Source: Bactrocera neohumeralis (lineage: Eukaryota; Arthropoda; Insecta; Diptera; Tephritidae). Taken from it: a stretch of DNA of 64,000 nt. The notes below the pieces were generated by a model. It was not told the DNA's origin. It saw only the letters and a list, made by a program, of their open reading frames with translations, and did not search any database. The stretch's first letter is position 1, and each line of letters begins with the position of its first letter. Where the stretch lies: positions 21,942,017-22,006,016 of the forward strand of contig NC_065919.1 of NCBI RefSeq assembly GCF_024586455.1, given 5' to 3'. Both the position numbers and the translations under genes were made by a program. Below are positions 1 through 12,289 of this stretch, in pieces.

Positions 1-680
1 AAAAAAAACAAAATAAAGCCATAATAATAAAAACAAAAATAACTCAAGTGCGCGTGTGTGACATAAATATAGCAACGCATTAAACCAATTCCAATATCTA
101 ATGAGTATTTTGTTATTTTTGTTAATTTATTTAACTAATAGCCAAAAGTTAAACGCTTAGCAAGCGCCACTTAATCGCCTGTGAGTTGATTAAACTTTTT
201 TGAGAGGTTATAGTTTTATGGCGACAATTCTAGCGCTTGATTGGCGTCAGCTAAGCACACTAATGGGCTGATAACAGTAAATTATAACAAGCCCTAACAA
301 ACTAATAATTTGTTGCCTCCAACAATAACAAAAACCAATAAGTAACAACAACAACAAGTGTAGTGTTATGTAAACACAGAGCGTATGTATAATTTAAGAG
401 TGCAAGTGCAAAGCAATCGAAGGCCACACGTATCAATAAGCATGCTAAATTTAGCGCTAGTAAGCCTCCAAAGGTGCAGCGGAGATTCGAAACAGTCATA
501 TTAGGCGTGTGTTTTCGTAAGCGGGTGACAAAAAAATGCTCAACTCGGTTATAAAGTAGCTCCAAAGGTTGCTAAGAACACTCGTGGCATCGCGGCTTTG
601 CTTGTTGTTGGAAAGATTTAGACAAATATATATATTTATTTGAGATAATTGAGTTAAAGTTGTTTGAAAATTAAATATTG
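1..680. other. gene-free unique AT-rich DNA
   Basis: No protein domain, TIR or long repeat is visible. The stretch has short CAA/ACA-type runs and scattered poly(A), as in fly intergenic or intronic DNA. The open frames here are short and low in information. Confidence 0.5.
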
Positions 681-689
681 GATCGTTAA

Positions 690-1745
690 TGATCCATTTC
701 CAGGTTCCTTAATTGTTTAAAGTAAAAACACCGAAACTTCCAATTTAATGGGTAATGTTTATTACCATTCGAAAGAACACTCTTTGACATTTTGTTTTTG
801 AAGATTATCTCTTTCAAATGTTGACAGCGGCTACGTCTCAGATGATCCATCCGTTGTCCAATTTTCGATGACTCGTTCGAGTACTTCGACTGGTAACTGG
901 CGAATGACACGCGCGATGTTTGACTCCAAGGCCAGAATCGAAGCGGGATTGTCTGCATAGACTTTAGACTTTAAATATCACCACAGGAAAAAGACTAACT
1001 ATCATACGATCTTGGTGGCTAATCGACCGACTCAAAACGTGAAACTATCTGCTCAGCAAAATGTTCTCTAAATAAATCCATTGACTGATGTGATGTGTGG
1101 GAAGTGATGCTTGTTGAAACCAAATGTCGCCAAGATCACGAGCATCAATTCAGGCATCAAATAGTCAGTTATCATGGCGCGATAACGGTCGCCATTGACA
1201 GTTACGTTCTCACCGGCATTATTTTTGAAGAAATGTGGAATGATGATTCCACCGGCCCATAAACCACATCAAACCATTGTTTTTTCTGGATAAAATGGCA
1301 GCTCTTGAAACTGTTCATGTTGCTCTTCTTCGCAAATGCGACAATTTTGCTTGTTTACATACCTATTGAGCCAGAAATGGGCCTTATCGCTGAACAAAAT
1401 TTGGCTCGAAAACGTCGGATCTCCTTGGAACTTTTCAAGAGCCAATAGAGCGAGGCGATGTCGTTTAAATTTAAGATCTCAATGTAAAATGCACCAAGTC
1501 GTTCTATTAGTCAGTCCGAGTTGCTGCGAACGGCGCCGAATCGACTATTCACGGTCTTCGTGTACGCTCTCAGCTACGGCTGCAATATTTGCTTTACTGC
1601 GTAGGGACATGGTCTATTCGGTCGAATATTACCCAATGATGAATGCTGGGTTTAAGATGGGTGATGGTATTATAAATAGTACGCTTAGTAGGCCAATTAT
1701 GTTGACCATAAGTTGAGCGAAGCGCTTTAGAATAAACTACGACTT
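690..1745 (-). mobile_element. mariner-superfamily transposase relic, lineage A (broken)
   Basis: The minus strand carries a decayed DDE transposase of the Tc1/mariner superfamily, of the type whose C-terminus reads RMDHLRRSRGQHLKEIIF. In coding order one can read AAVAESVHEDRE and RRRSQQLGL (helix-turn-helix region), the first catalytic aspartate in ILFSDKAHFWLN, WAGGIIIPHFFKN, GENVTVNGDRYRAMI, and then KSKVYADNPASI and LPVEVLERVIENW near 860-960. The middle around the second aspartate is unreadable, and frameshifts and stops break the frame in many places. The low-coordinate terminus (GATCCATTTC near 691) recurs at 38470, which marks the element end. Plus-strand frames here are antisense shadows. 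It cannot encode an active enzyme. Confidence 0.8.
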
Positions 1746-1759
1746 CGCAGAAAATAATT

Positions 1760-3480
1760 ATTTATAAAAAATGTCCCGCCGGCGTTATAGTTAAGACACA
1801 ACAAGTGTTCTTTTATTAAAATTATTATTCCTTGGTCTTAGAGAAAAATCGTGTGGTGTGCGGAGACCCGCTTGGCTAGGCTGCAACATATGACGAGATG
1901 TAGGCGTCATTCCGCCACGGGAGCGGACCCAATGTTATGATAAAATGCAGCGCGGCTCAAACGCCAAATAGGGTTCGTGTGTGGAATTCAATATGAGTTA
2001 TTCAAATTTCGATGTTCAGATCTCTTCGTCTATATGAAGTCCACTTCCCCCAAGTGGGATGTCAAATGAAGTGATCTGCTAGTTAAAAATAAACAAAGTA
2101 GAATGAAAAAAATTCCAAATAAATATGTCTTAGTTATATATAAATTGACGATTAAAATTTGAAATAAGACTGCATCCGTCAAATTCAGTCAAGAGACAAG
2201 AAAGTCTTTTCAAAGCTTTCGAACTTTCAAACTTTATTTTTACTAAATGAGAAATAAATGAGTCTGAAAACCCGCCAACGACGGCTTCAAAGAGTTTTTA
2301 TAGCTAAGCAATATCACTACAAACCTGAAGTTTGTATGTGTTTCTGAAGCACTATTTGAAAGTAGTTAAGAAAACTAGTGAATACGTGTACCTTGCTACA
2401 AAATATACCTTTCTAAATACCGTGTATGAAAAAGTTAAAAAGGGAAGGAGAATATCAAACTCCGCTAGCATTTTCGAAGCGGTAGTATTAGGCTTAGAAA
2501 AGATCTGTGGAGTTCTAGTACGGGAGGATAGAGAGAACTAAATTTTTAATTAACTTCCAGGTTATGAGAACCATTTGTAAGTTATCCCCGCATTACTAGT
2601 AGATACTATTCATCTCCCTCACCACACCATTCTCCAACTAGCCTAGTTTCGCTATTTATGGCCAATCACAAATATCATTTATTGAATGAAATGAATAGTT
2701 TCTACTGATAAAATAACCGTCAAAAGCGATTTAGAGATGCTCACCCTCCAGTTTCTATTGTTACATGTACTGAGCTCGGTGGACGAGACTTGAACCCAAA
2801 CAGAAAATTCCATTGTTGTTTAGAGAATGCAAAGATCGTCTACCTAATTGCATCTTGCTTAAGTTTTATGTTAAGATCGTGTTTTTGAAATACTTTAAGA
2901 GCATTAATAAGTGGGTAATAACAACAACAATAATAGAAAAGCAATTAATTTCAATATTTGCGTCAACTGCAGTTCACATATTTCACTGCTACAACAATAC
3001 AACAACACAATTATTAGTTTATTATTAGTTTTAACAAATACTATATGTGAGCACGTAAGCTTGAAGAAATATAGTTCTATTTTCCTTTAAACTATTTTCT
3101 TTAAACTATTATTTCGATTAAGACCGTCTAGATATATTTATAAGTGAAGGAATCAAGTGGAATTTAGAGTTGTGATATATGAGATATAGATGTGGTTGTA
3201 ATTAGATTTCGTAACACAAAAATGCCGGGTTAAAGCAAAATATTGTTGAAACTGGCGGTGTAGTTTCAGGGGTATAGGAATTCACCTAAAGGTGGGTGCC
3301 GAAACACTCGTTGTTCAAATTTGACAACAGCTTCTATGAGGCTTGCGAGTAGGGTTGGTTAAGGGGTGCACTGTCACGAATTTCAGGCTGTTTGACCAGA
3401 TTATGTGGCTGCCATAAAGGTAGTAGAAGACAGTCTTTCTCATTGTGGTGATTATCCAATCCGATGGTAAGACAGCGATA
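1760..3480. other. gene-free stretch with one GC-richer patch
   Basis: About 1840-2060 is GC-richer than its surroundings and resembles transposon untranslated sequence, but I could not assign it. The rest is AT-rich with short open frames lacking recognisable motifs. The stretch 3240-3420 may be the degraded upstream part of the LINE relic that follows. Confidence 0.4.
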
Positions 3481-3484
3481 TTAG

Positions 3485-3780
3485 CCTTGTGTTCGCAGAC
3501 TGCACGTCAAAAATTGTGAAGGGATGTCCAGACTTCTTATCACTACCATCGAGATATTTTATACTTAGACTGGTTTCGGATGCCTGGGTGTCGGCGGTAT
3601 TGCAGAAAACTACATATAAAGCTAATGAGCTTGCAAAAAAGGCACTTAAATGGGAATGGTCGAGCTTCTTTGGCTTGCTGTGACTCACTAATGGACTGTT
3701 GGGTCTCAGACGAAATCAGCAAGTGCTAGTCAACTAGCAGCAGCTCTGCAATAGCAAGTTCATACATGTATTCTTCTGCC
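3485..3780 (+). mobile_element. R1/LOA-like LINE, RNase H C-terminal relic
   Basis: Two plus frames together resemble the end of the RNase H domain of R1/LOA-type non-LTR elements. SKIVKGCPDFLSL is followed by an eroded WVPGH-type segment (DAWVS), then KANELAKKAL, which matches the usual family string around 'KADELAK', then WEWSSF, and after a frameshift DCWVSDEISKCW. The catalytic acidic residues of RNase H lie upstream and are not readable. It is a short dead fragment with no neighbouring reverse transcriptase. Confidence 0.55.
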
Positions 3781-4049
3781 TTCTGTATCACATAGGTTGT
3801 GAAACTTAAAACTTTTTGACAAATTTATTTTGTGTTTTGTAGCACTTTCAGTAATTTTCAGCATAACCATTACATGGGTAAACAAGGTGCCAAAAAGTTT
3901 TTACTCAAGTTATCGCTTGAACAGGTAGACGGACAAATAGACAATTGCTCGAAACTCAATTCGTCATCCCGATCATTTATATAACAGGCCCATTGAACAG
4001 TTTCCGGGCTTACACAAAGATAGCGCTACTTAATTATTAAATTAAATCC

Positions 4050-5525
4050 ATATGATTTTTAATTAGCCCTCTTGTGGAACACCCAGAGCTGATCTTGTAA
4101 CCAATGCCCAGAGCATACTAAAATTATAGAGGGAACACTTCTCCAGCCTGCTGAATGGCAGTGAAGGCACAACATCAGAAGATGGTGAACCCGACACCTC
4201 AATCGAACGTTCCATTGTCCGATTATGTAGAAGTTCGAATGGCGATTGAGGAGCATATATCAGCTCGTTTGTAGAATATGGGCTGACGAAAGCATGCCGA
4301 ACGATTGGAAGTTAAGTGTGCTTCGCCGATTCAACAAAAACGGAGACCCCACCATCTGCGCCAACTACCGTGGAATAAGTTTCCTCAACTTCGAATATAA
4401 GGTTCTTTTAAGCGTATTGTGTAACGATTACAGTCTACCGCCCACAAATTGATTGGACCTTATCAGTGTGGCGTTACACATGGAAAATCAAAAACCGACC
4501 AGATACTTTGCATGCGCCAAATCTTGAAAAAGACCCGCGAAAAGAGAATCGATACGCACCACCTGTTTGTCGATTTCAAAGTTGCTTTTGTTTGCACGAA
4601 AAGGAGCTGCCTTTATGTCGTCATGTCTGAATTTGGTAATCTCATAAAACTAATACGGCTATGTAATCTGACGTTGAGCAATACCAAAAGCTCCGTCAGA
4701 ATCGGGAAGGACCTCTCCGAGCCGTTCGATACCAAACGTGGTTTCAGACAAGGCGACTCCCTATCGTGAGACTTCTTCGACCTGCTGCTAGAGAAAATAA
4801 TTCGTGCAAGGACAATTTTTATAAGAGTGTGCAGCTGCTGGCGAATGCCGATGATATTGATATCATTGGCTTCAACATCCGCGCCGTTAGTTCTGTTTCT
4901 CCAGACTGGATAAGGCAGCAAAGCAAATGGGTCTGGTAGTGAACGAGGGCAAGACGAAATATCTCCTGTCATCAAACAAATAGTCGTCACACTCGCGACT
5001 AGGCTCCCACGTCTATGTTGACAGTTATAACTTCGAAGTCATAGATAATATTATCTATCTTGGAATCAGCATTATCAGCAACGCACCAACAGGTGCTACT
5101 TCGGACTGAGTAGACAATTGAGAAGTAAAGTTCTCTCTCGACGAACAAAAACAAAACTCTATAAGTCACTCATTATTCCCGTCCTGCTTTATGGTGCAGA
5201 GGCTTGGACGTTGACAACATCTGATGAGTCGACGCTAAGAGTTTACGAGGCAAAGGTTTTTCGGAAGATTTATGTTACTATCGCATTTGATGGAACGATG
5301 TGCTGTATGAGATATACGACGACAGTGACATGGTTCAGCGAATTAATAGACAGCGGCTGCGGTTGCTAGGTCATGTCGTACATATGGACGAAAACACTCC
5401 AGAAGCAGGGGAAGTAACTGGCTTCGCTTAGAATATCCTATTGGCGTCACATTGTAAACAGAAGAAATGACTTGCACGCTGTTGCTAACGCGTAAGTGAT
5501 TTCTACGCCAGTAAAGAAGAAGAAG
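4050..5525 (+). mobile_element. RTE-like LINE, reverse transcriptase relic with 3' end
   Basis: A degraded non-LTR reverse transcriptase. In order: linker (HFSSLLNGSEGTTSEDGE) near 4130; CRIWADESMPNDWKLSVL; ANYRGISFLN; IGPYQCGVTHGKSKTDQI; THHLFVDFKVAF; SEPFDTKRGFRQGDSLS with a stop just after it; then the palm motif reads LANADDIDIIG where ADD is normally preceded by tyrosine. The thumb follows as LRSKVLSRRTKTKLYKSLI and PVLLYGAEAWTLTTSDESTL. The copy ends in a GAA run at about 5510-5525. Ending in a short tandem repeat instead of poly(A) is typical of RTE-type elements; the clade is my inference. Several frameshifts and stops make it inactive. The upstream endonuclease is missing. Confidence 0.82.
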
Positions 5526-5529
5526 AATC

Positions 5530-6262
5530 TTTAAAAGGTACGAGTACAAATTCGACAGTTGTCGGTTCATTAGTTTGTGGGCATTTTGAGCAAAGAAACT
5601 TTTGTTATTGTGACAAAAATGGATAGAAAGGAAGTCCATGTGTTAATAAGGTATTGCTGTTTGAAAGGAAAGAATCCAGTTGAAGCAAAAAATTGGCCTG
5701 ATGACGAGTTCCAGACGCTGTCCCGGGAAAATCAACTATCAAGGATTGATATGCCGCGTTTAGACATGGAGAAGTAAGTACCGGAGACAGTGAATGCAGT
5801 GGATTTCCAAAAGAGGTTGTTATCGACGAAAACATCAAAAAAGTCGTTTTAATGACCGTGAAATGAAGTTGTTCGAGAGACTCTAGACATATCAACTGAA
5901 CGTGCATACCATATCACTCACGAATATTTGGGTATGAGAAAGCGCTGTGAAAAGGGTGCACACTTCTGACCAAATAAAACGATGAGTTGCTGATTCGAAG
6001 CAGTGTTTGGAGATGTTCAAGCATGATTAGCTCGGGTTTTTCCGTTGGTACTTATGTGACAATGGATAAAGCGTAGCTCGTTCAATTCACTCCGAAGTCC
6101 AAAGCGTGGTAAACGCAACAATCGGCAGGCAAGTTTTTGAAAAAGGAAAAAGGAAGGGCCAGCAACAACGACTATTACATAGCTATTACAATAGAGACCT
6201 ATTTTGAAGCAAAGAATAAATCGTACCACAAAAATGGAGGACTTTTCAATTGACCTGTTATA
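5530..6262 (+). mobile_element. mariner relic, lineage C, internally deleted
   Basis: The frame opening at 5620 reads MDRKEVHVLIRYCCLKGKN, the usual N-terminus of a DD34D mariner transposase with the first helix-turn-helix. After frameshifts come EVVIDENIKK, the decayed first-aspartate region (MDKA then FTPKSK), and NDYYIAI. A deletion then jumps to the C-terminal ETYFEAKNKSYHKNG near 6205-6240. The second and third catalytic residues are lost. The relic abuts the 3' end of the LINE at 5525. Three other pieces of this lineage are in the window (12290-13150, 22240-22555, 62860-62993). Confidence 0.78.
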
Positions 6263-6504
6263 TATACATATCTAACTTGATTAGTCTACGTTGCAAACAA
6301 CGTTGAAAGATGTTACAGTTCACATAAAAATAGTAATAAAATATTTCAACCCAAATTTTTGGAATCTAAGAAATGCTCAACTAATGCTAATATATTTTTT
6401 AGGCTTAAATATTTTTTTAAAAAAGTCATTTCGGTTTGGAAAATTTTATTTATTTATTTTAAAATACAAAATGTGTGAAAATAATCATAAATTCAGGACC
6501 AATT

Positions 6505-7560
6505 CACTTTTGCTCGATATGACTACCTTTTGCCTTAACTATGGCCTTGAGACGGTCAAAAAACGAATCGCAAGCTGCCCGAATGTGACTTGCCGGTATT
6601 TTGGCCCACTCACGGACAATGGCTTTCTTCAGCATCTCGAGACTGGTGTATTTTTTACTTCGGACCTTGCTCTCCAAAATGGCCTAAAGAGAATAATCCA
6701 TTGGATTCGCATCTGGTGAATTCGAGAGCCATTTTGTGGTCGTAATGAAGTTCGGAACGTTGTTTTTCAGCGCTTTGTGAGACGGTGCTGAGTCTTGTTG
6801 AAACGTCCATGGTTTGCGGCCGAAATGGTTGTTTGCCCACGGCTTCAAAGCAGCCTCCAGAGCACTTTGACGCCAGGCTCGATGAAGACAATTGGAGAGC
6901 GCCCATCTGCGATAACAGCGGCCCAAACCATTATTTGTGGCGGGTGCTGCCTCCTGGTGGCCAACCGATGACTTAGATTTTCGTATGAACGGTCGGTCAA
7001 GTAAACCATATCGTTTTGAGAGCTTACGAATTGCTCAATTGGAAAAATTTTTTCGTCAGAAAACGCAATGTTCGGAATTTGACCGCTTTCGGCCAGCGAA
7101 GCAACTGCTTCGCTCTCTCAAGTCTTACTTGTTGCTGCTTCGGTGTGCGATCATGGGCCTTTTGGAACTTGTAAGGCTTGACCTTGAGCTCATTTTTCAA
7201 TATGCGTCGGATGCTGCGGTCGGATATTTTCAGTTTTTTAGCCATTTGATTGGTACTTCGTCGTGGATTTCGCTCAAGTCGCTTCTGCACTTACCGAACC
7301 ATCTCACGTGACGTTGCAGTCTTTTGATGACCACCTCCATGGCGTTTTGCGATGCTACCAGTATCGTTGTAACGAGTGATGGTGCGATAAACAAAAACTT
7401 TATTCACATTAATGTGTTTGAGCTCACGAACAACTTCCGGCTGTGATTTTCCAGCTGAATATAAAGCAATCACACTGTTACGTTTGAAGACTATCGCTGA
7501 TCGCTTTTGTACCCTTGTGAACAATACTCCGAACTGTCATTCAGCGAATTTATAAACAGC
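6505..7560 (-). mobile_element. Tc1/mariner-superfamily transposase, DD37D-like lineage, frameshifted
   Basis: Nearly the whole transposase can be read on the minus strand, in several frames. The N-terminal DNA-binding part starts at 7524 with KRSAIVFKRNSVIALYSAGK, continues through VYRTITRYNDTGSI, and shifts frame near 7290 to KVQKRLERNPRRS and KLKISDRSIRRILKNEL. The first catalytic aspartate is in NIAFSDEKIFP, followed by PPQIMVWAAVIADGRSP. The second is in WTFQQDSAPSHKA and the third in SNSPDANPMDYSLW. The protein ends SHIEQK with a stop near 6506. At least three frameshifts and a small deletion after GVKV make it dead. It belongs to the same broad group as the intact 22556-23857 element but is a different family. 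Confidence 0.85.
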
Positions 7561-7619
7561 TGATTCCGGTCTGAAGTTGGCTACACTTCGAGTGCCCTGA
7601 CAATACGGCCCTTTTAATT

Positions 7620-8689
7620 AAATATAAATATTTTAATATAAACAATTTTTAATTTAGATTAAATTAAATAGTTGGAATTACTTTTGCAATACAAAGGTAT
7701 AAAAGAGTAAATTAATTAATTAAAATTAATTCTTCATTACAATTTAAAATTTTCAACATTTTTTTTTGCTACGTTTGCCAACATAAACTGTGCACAAACA
7801 CACGTACAAATCGCTAACAACTAAAGCGGCGCCTCATTGCACTGCCTTCACCGATGTCGTGCTGCAACACTGCCCCAACAATGCATCTACGCCGGCAGTT
7901 GCAGCGAACGCGTTGTTGACTGCAGTCGATGAGGCAGAACGGATGCAACGAATTAACGCCTACGCATTGTTTTCTACAAACAATTCAACCAATGACGACA
8001 ACGACGAGACAGGTACTGAGACATTGGCCATACTGAATGAGTTGCTTCAGACACGCAGCCACATACATACTATGTATGCAAATATATATTTATGTACATA
8101 TATATATACACTGTGGCTACGTTGATAGACGTCACTGGTTGTAACAAAAAAAAAAACAAAAAAAAAAACAAAAAAGAAAATTGCGACAGTGTGCCAGCCG
8201 AGTTCAATGCATTGGCGTGGGAAATTGGAACGTTGAAATATTAATTAATGATGTAGAAAATTTACAACAACAAAAAATAGTGTAATTATATTGAGCTTTA
8301 AAAATGGTAGATGAATGGCAGACAAGATGAAAGAAAAATTGTTTTAGAAAAATAAATATCATCCTAAAAATTTTAATGAGTACTAATAAATGAGTATACG
8401 AGTATATGAAAATTTTTAATTAATGAACATCTTTTGGAGCAAAAATCAAAAATTATTTTTTAGCTAAGTCTTAAAATTTAAGTTGATGAAACGACAGGCG
8501 ATCAAAATACCGGAAATCATTACAAACACCATAAAGATCGAGGGTTAAAGTCTCAAAGCGGGTATAATGAAAAGTCCTTCAAAAAAACTCCCAAATGGCG
8601 ATTACTCCCGAAAAGCTTCTTACGAAGTTCATCAGTCATTAGGAGGCCACATATTTTAGACCCATACTACCAGCAACAACTTAAACGCA
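7620..8689. other. gene-free stretch apart from a possible exon
   Basis: AT-rich flanks (7620-7770 and 8120-8690) surround the coding-like island described separately. An A-rich run lies at 8145-8180 and a short TATA microsatellite near 8085-8110. I saw no TIRs or transposon domains. Confidence 0.4.
7820..8010 (+). other. coding-like island, possible host exon
   Basis: One plus frame stays open from about 7787 to 8125 and has an unusually balanced composition for this window between 7820 and 8060. Residues such as LLTAVDEAERMQRINAYALF are followed by an acidic NDDNDETG stretch. The frame has no ATG near its start, so it could only be an internal exon. The AG at about 7818-7819 follows a T-rich tract, and CAG|GTACTG at 8008-8013 is a possible donor. 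No homology is recognised. The evidence is composition and weak splice signals only, so chance is a real alternative. Confidence 0.2.
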
Positions 8690-9022
8690 ATTTTGCAACC
8701 AAAACTGTTAAATATCTTAGGTACCGAATATTTGGATCCAGTATACATATGCAGACTTTTTACGTAAGATATTGGTCAATGAGTCAGATTTATAATTGAA
8801 ATTCAGAGAGATTCCTGTCCCGATATTAGTATGTCTGTGTGCTACAAATGTATTGAATAGGGTCAATACTTCTTTTAGCCCCAATATCCATATCGGCCAA
8901 TATGTGAGTTATCTTAATAAAATTGGCCCTACTTCCCTGACTTTAAAGCTTGCAAGTTGCAAGAGTATGAAATGTTCCGTTACACCCGAACTTAGCACTT
9001 TCTTACTTGTCTTAACTTGTTC
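8690..9022 (+). repeat. DINE-1/HINE-like repeat, 5'-truncated, with 3' end
   Basis: It aligns by eye with the copy at 26390-27056: an 'AAAACTGTTaAA..CTTAGG' start, the GTATGTCTGTGTG segment, the 'CCAATATC..ATCGGCCAATATGTGAGT' block, then GCAAGTTGCAAGAGTATGAAATG. It ends in the family's terminal hairpin (GTTCCG then six bases then CCGAAC) and TTAGCACTTTCTTACTTG. The hairpin stem has one mismatch in this copy. The frame covering 8796-9044 is repeat sequence, not a gene. Confidence 0.65.
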
Positions 9023-9079
9023 TATCTACCAATTAAGCTTATAGTCCAGATGTTTAGATTAGCGGCACGTATCAGTTTC

Positions 9080-10020
9080 TTTTAACATCTTATTGAAAAA
9101 GACGCAAGATAGATAATTACCTCATCTACAGCCTCGTTTGGTATCGAACGGCACTGAGAGGTCCTTCCCAATCTGACCGGATCTGGTGGTTGTGCTCAAC
9201 ATCATTCTACATGGCCGTATGAGTTTCGTAGAGATAACAAATTTAGTCGTGGCGTCAATTAGACAGTTCCTGTCAGTCTATCAAAAGCGGGTTTGAAATC
9301 GACAAAAATGTGATGGATATCGATCTGCTTGTCAAGGGTCCAATATATGATATAATGTGCAAATCTGATCTATTATGGATTGACCAGATGTAAAGCCAGA
9401 GTGTTAAGGTCCAATTTGTTTAGTTACAATGCGCCTAAGTCACACAATACTGTCTAAATACCCTTATATGCGATATTAAGAACTCTGATTCCACGATAAT
9501 TAGCGCAGAGTGTGATACCTCCTTATTATTAATAGGAAAATTTAACTCATATTCCAATCACTAGGCATGTATTCATTCTACCAAATCATGCTTAGCAGCT
9601 GGAACAGACGCTATTCCAGCTCCTCCCTTTAAACAGCTCAGCCGGTAATCTATCGGCTTAGAGATGTTTTTACTCCGTCTTGGTTGAGTGGCGGGACGAA
9701 AATCTTGTAGCGGTAGATTATCGGTGCGGGTTCTACTTTATCCGTCGCAGCGCTGCTTCCGTCATTTAGCAGATTCGAGAAGTGTTCACTATATATTTTG
9801 AGTGTACTCTTTGTGTTTGTTATCAAGTTTCCATTCCTCTCTCCACAGAAGCCGGGCCCGGACTTGAAATCATTTGTTTGCTGCCTTAACTTTTGATGAA
9901 ATTTTCGGGCCGAGCTTCTGCTAGCTAGCGTCTCAAGTTCTTCCTACTTACGTTTTTCTGTCATTGCCCTTAATTTCTACCTTTTAAAAGAAACTGGGTA
10001 ATTGTGTACAAAATAATCAG
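9080..10020 (-). mobile_element. RTE-like LINE, linker and reverse transcriptase start (dead)
   Basis: On the minus strand, reading down from 10000: REE..ELETLASRSSARKFHQKL, KSGPGFCGERNGNLIT, IYSEHFSNLLNDGSSAATD (linker between endonuclease and reverse transcriptase), NEYMPSDWNMS, then the 'GFTSGQSIIDQI' template-binding block, KLIRPCRMMLS, and SVPFDTKRGCR near 9130-9160. Stops and frameshifts are frequent and the catalytic ADD box is absent. It is the 5' half of the same family whose 3' half lies on the opposite strand at 10255-10760, so the two are separate insertions or an inverted rearrangement. Confidence 0.75.
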
Positions 10021-10254
10021 TCCAGGACTTCTTAGACATATTTTCAGTAGGAGAAATACAGGGACTCCTTTGGGACTCTTATGACAATTTCATGGCAAAA
10101 AATGTCTCTACTTTTAAAAATGAGTCTGCTTTTATACACCTTAAATTTGCCATATGATATACTAAGATTCCCAAACCTATCTTAATGACTTTTGTGATCA
10201 GCTGTTCTAATTACAGTCTCAGTACATTTATTTCATGGTAAGTGCCTAAGCTTT

Positions 10255-10760
10255 GCCAACCGCTGCTACTTCGGACTGAGTACGCAATTGAGAAGTAAAG
10301 TCCGTTCTCTACGAACAAAGACCAAACTCTACAAGACACTCATCCCAGTCCTGCTATATGGTGCAGAGGCATGGACGATGACAACATCAGATGAGTCGAC
10401 GTTACGAGTTTTCGAGAGAAAGGTTCTGCGGAAGATTAATGGTCCTTTGCGGATTGGCAATGGCGAATACCGCAGTCGATGGAACGATGAGCTGTATGAG
10501 ATATACGACGACACTGACATAGTCCAGCGACTTAAGAGACGGCGGCTACGCGAGAGCGGCTATTCCAGCTCCCAAAGTATTCGACACAGTACCCGCCGGG
10601 AGAAGCAGCGGAAGAGGAAGACCTCCACTCCATTGGAAAGACCAGGTGGAGAAAGACCCGGCTACACTTGGAGTCTTCAATTGGCGCCACGTAGCGAAAA
10701 GGAAAAAATTACTGGAGCGCTGTTGATTGATGCTACGCCAAGAAAGAAGAAGATACATAT
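10255..10760 (+). mobile_element. RTE-like LINE, thumb and C-terminus with GAA 3' end
   Basis: The best-preserved 3' portion of this LINE family. The frame at 10288 reads LRTKTKLYKTLIPVLLYGAE, AWTMTTSDESTLRVFERKVL, RKINGPLRIGNGEYRSRWND and ELYEIYDDTDIVQRLKRRRL, followed after a frameshift by the PPGE-type and KEKITGALL end. It terminates in AAGAAAGAAGAAG near 10740-10752. It lacks the catalytic palm. The tract downstream of 10760 is not part of the element. Confidence 0.78.
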
Positions 10761-10769
10761 GGTATATAA

Positions 10770-12289
10770 ATATTTATATTTCCAATCAAGTAAGCGTCCA
10801 TAAAAATTGTTGACGCACGTTCTTAGATGATATTTGCATTCACGTAGGTGAAAAAATAGACTTACCTCTGACTTTAAATCAAAAACTTCGTTCAGAAGTG
10901 ATGGTGGAAGACACTGTCTACCAATCTGTATTGCAATATTAATGCTAATTCGAAACACGCGTCATTTGAATTTTAATTTAAATAATATAAAGAGTAAACT
11001 AAAAAGTAATTGTAACCCCTTTTAAGAAGTCCTATCTCTTAATATGAAAAAAAATGCGCAAATACCGCCCCCATTTATGTACATATTATAATATTTGCGT
11101 ATACTAGGGTAGTACTTAAAATGATATTTTTGGAGTAGAAAGATTTTTTTTTAATTCAACTAATTTTTTTTGTGCCAAAAGCTCAAAGTTACAGGAAAGG
11201 GTTAACACCAAAAGCGTTCGTTTTGATAAGAGACTCCAAGTCTTTCCTCAAAGTGACTCATAATAACCAGCTATCGATTATTTAGTTTGGAATCATCATG
11301 GCGCGCATAAAATGATTGATAAATGTTGAAATATGTATCAAAAATAAAATTATATAGTTTCCCCCCTAAACTTCTACTCTGGGTCCGCCACATCCGTATA
11401 GAAACTTATGCATGCATATTAGGGATCGAGTTTAAGTTCAATTCTACAGGTTTTCAAAAATCCTTGGTGTTGGGTAGTAATGGGAACTTTCTATGTATCC
11501 GAGATTGCGCCTTATTGCAGACGACTAATAAACAGGATTAATAATAATGTAAATATTGTAAAGCGTTGTTTTATACTGTTCTTTGAAGCTTTTCATACGA
11601 CCTACCCATATATTTTTTTCCCGTTATTGACCAACAACTAATTTACCGTATGCCCCAATCGGCCTTTCAACTGCTATGTAAAGCCAATGAGTTTTGCTAC
11701 GTTTGTCAGCGCAGTTTGCGTCCATATCCATTGGGCTCTGGAAATTTATCTTTCGGGATATCCCTCATTCAGCATACAAATGATAATGCGATTTAAGGCC
11801 ATATCACACAAACCCTTTGTCTTCGGTCTTTTAGCTTACGGCCTAGCTTCTTCAGCTGACCTCTGTCTTTTGGCTGCCACTGCTGACGGTTCAACCTGAA
11901 AAATGGATAAATCTGCTTTCGCGCAATCAATGAACACCTGGAGCTCCTTTCCATTCACCGCTCTATCGTTGTGAGCAAGTAGATAGCACGAGGTTTCTCC
12001 GCATATCTTGCTTTAACTGAAAACTGTTATAATTGAAAATTATTTCACTTAAAAATCGCTGAAAGAATCGACAAATTCTGAAAGTTCGAAAGGAACATAC
12101 ATACTTGTAAAAAGTGAACGGAGGCGGACTACATTTAACAAGTATATCGTTTCGGAAATTTCGATATTTTTTTAAAAAATATTTCCTTTTTAAATTCATG
12201 GTCTCGGACATTTCTTGAATTAATCTCTTATACTTTCGGAAAGTAAATCTACACAACTGAAAATGTCGATATTATTTATCAACAACATT
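10770..12289. other. gene-free stretch, partly unassigned
   Basis: Between 11580 and 11960 the DNA is less AT-rich. Its minus strand gives a charged frame (KELQVFIDCARKQIYPFFRL and basic runs) that suggests decayed transposon coding, but I cannot name a family. The rest, including the open frames at 11323-11541 and 11963-12256, shows no recognisable domain. Confidence 0.35.

Noticed and set aside
2332..2541. 69-codon plus frame, lysine-rich
   Set aside because: Looks weakly protein-like but has no family features and sits in unassigned AT-rich DNA.
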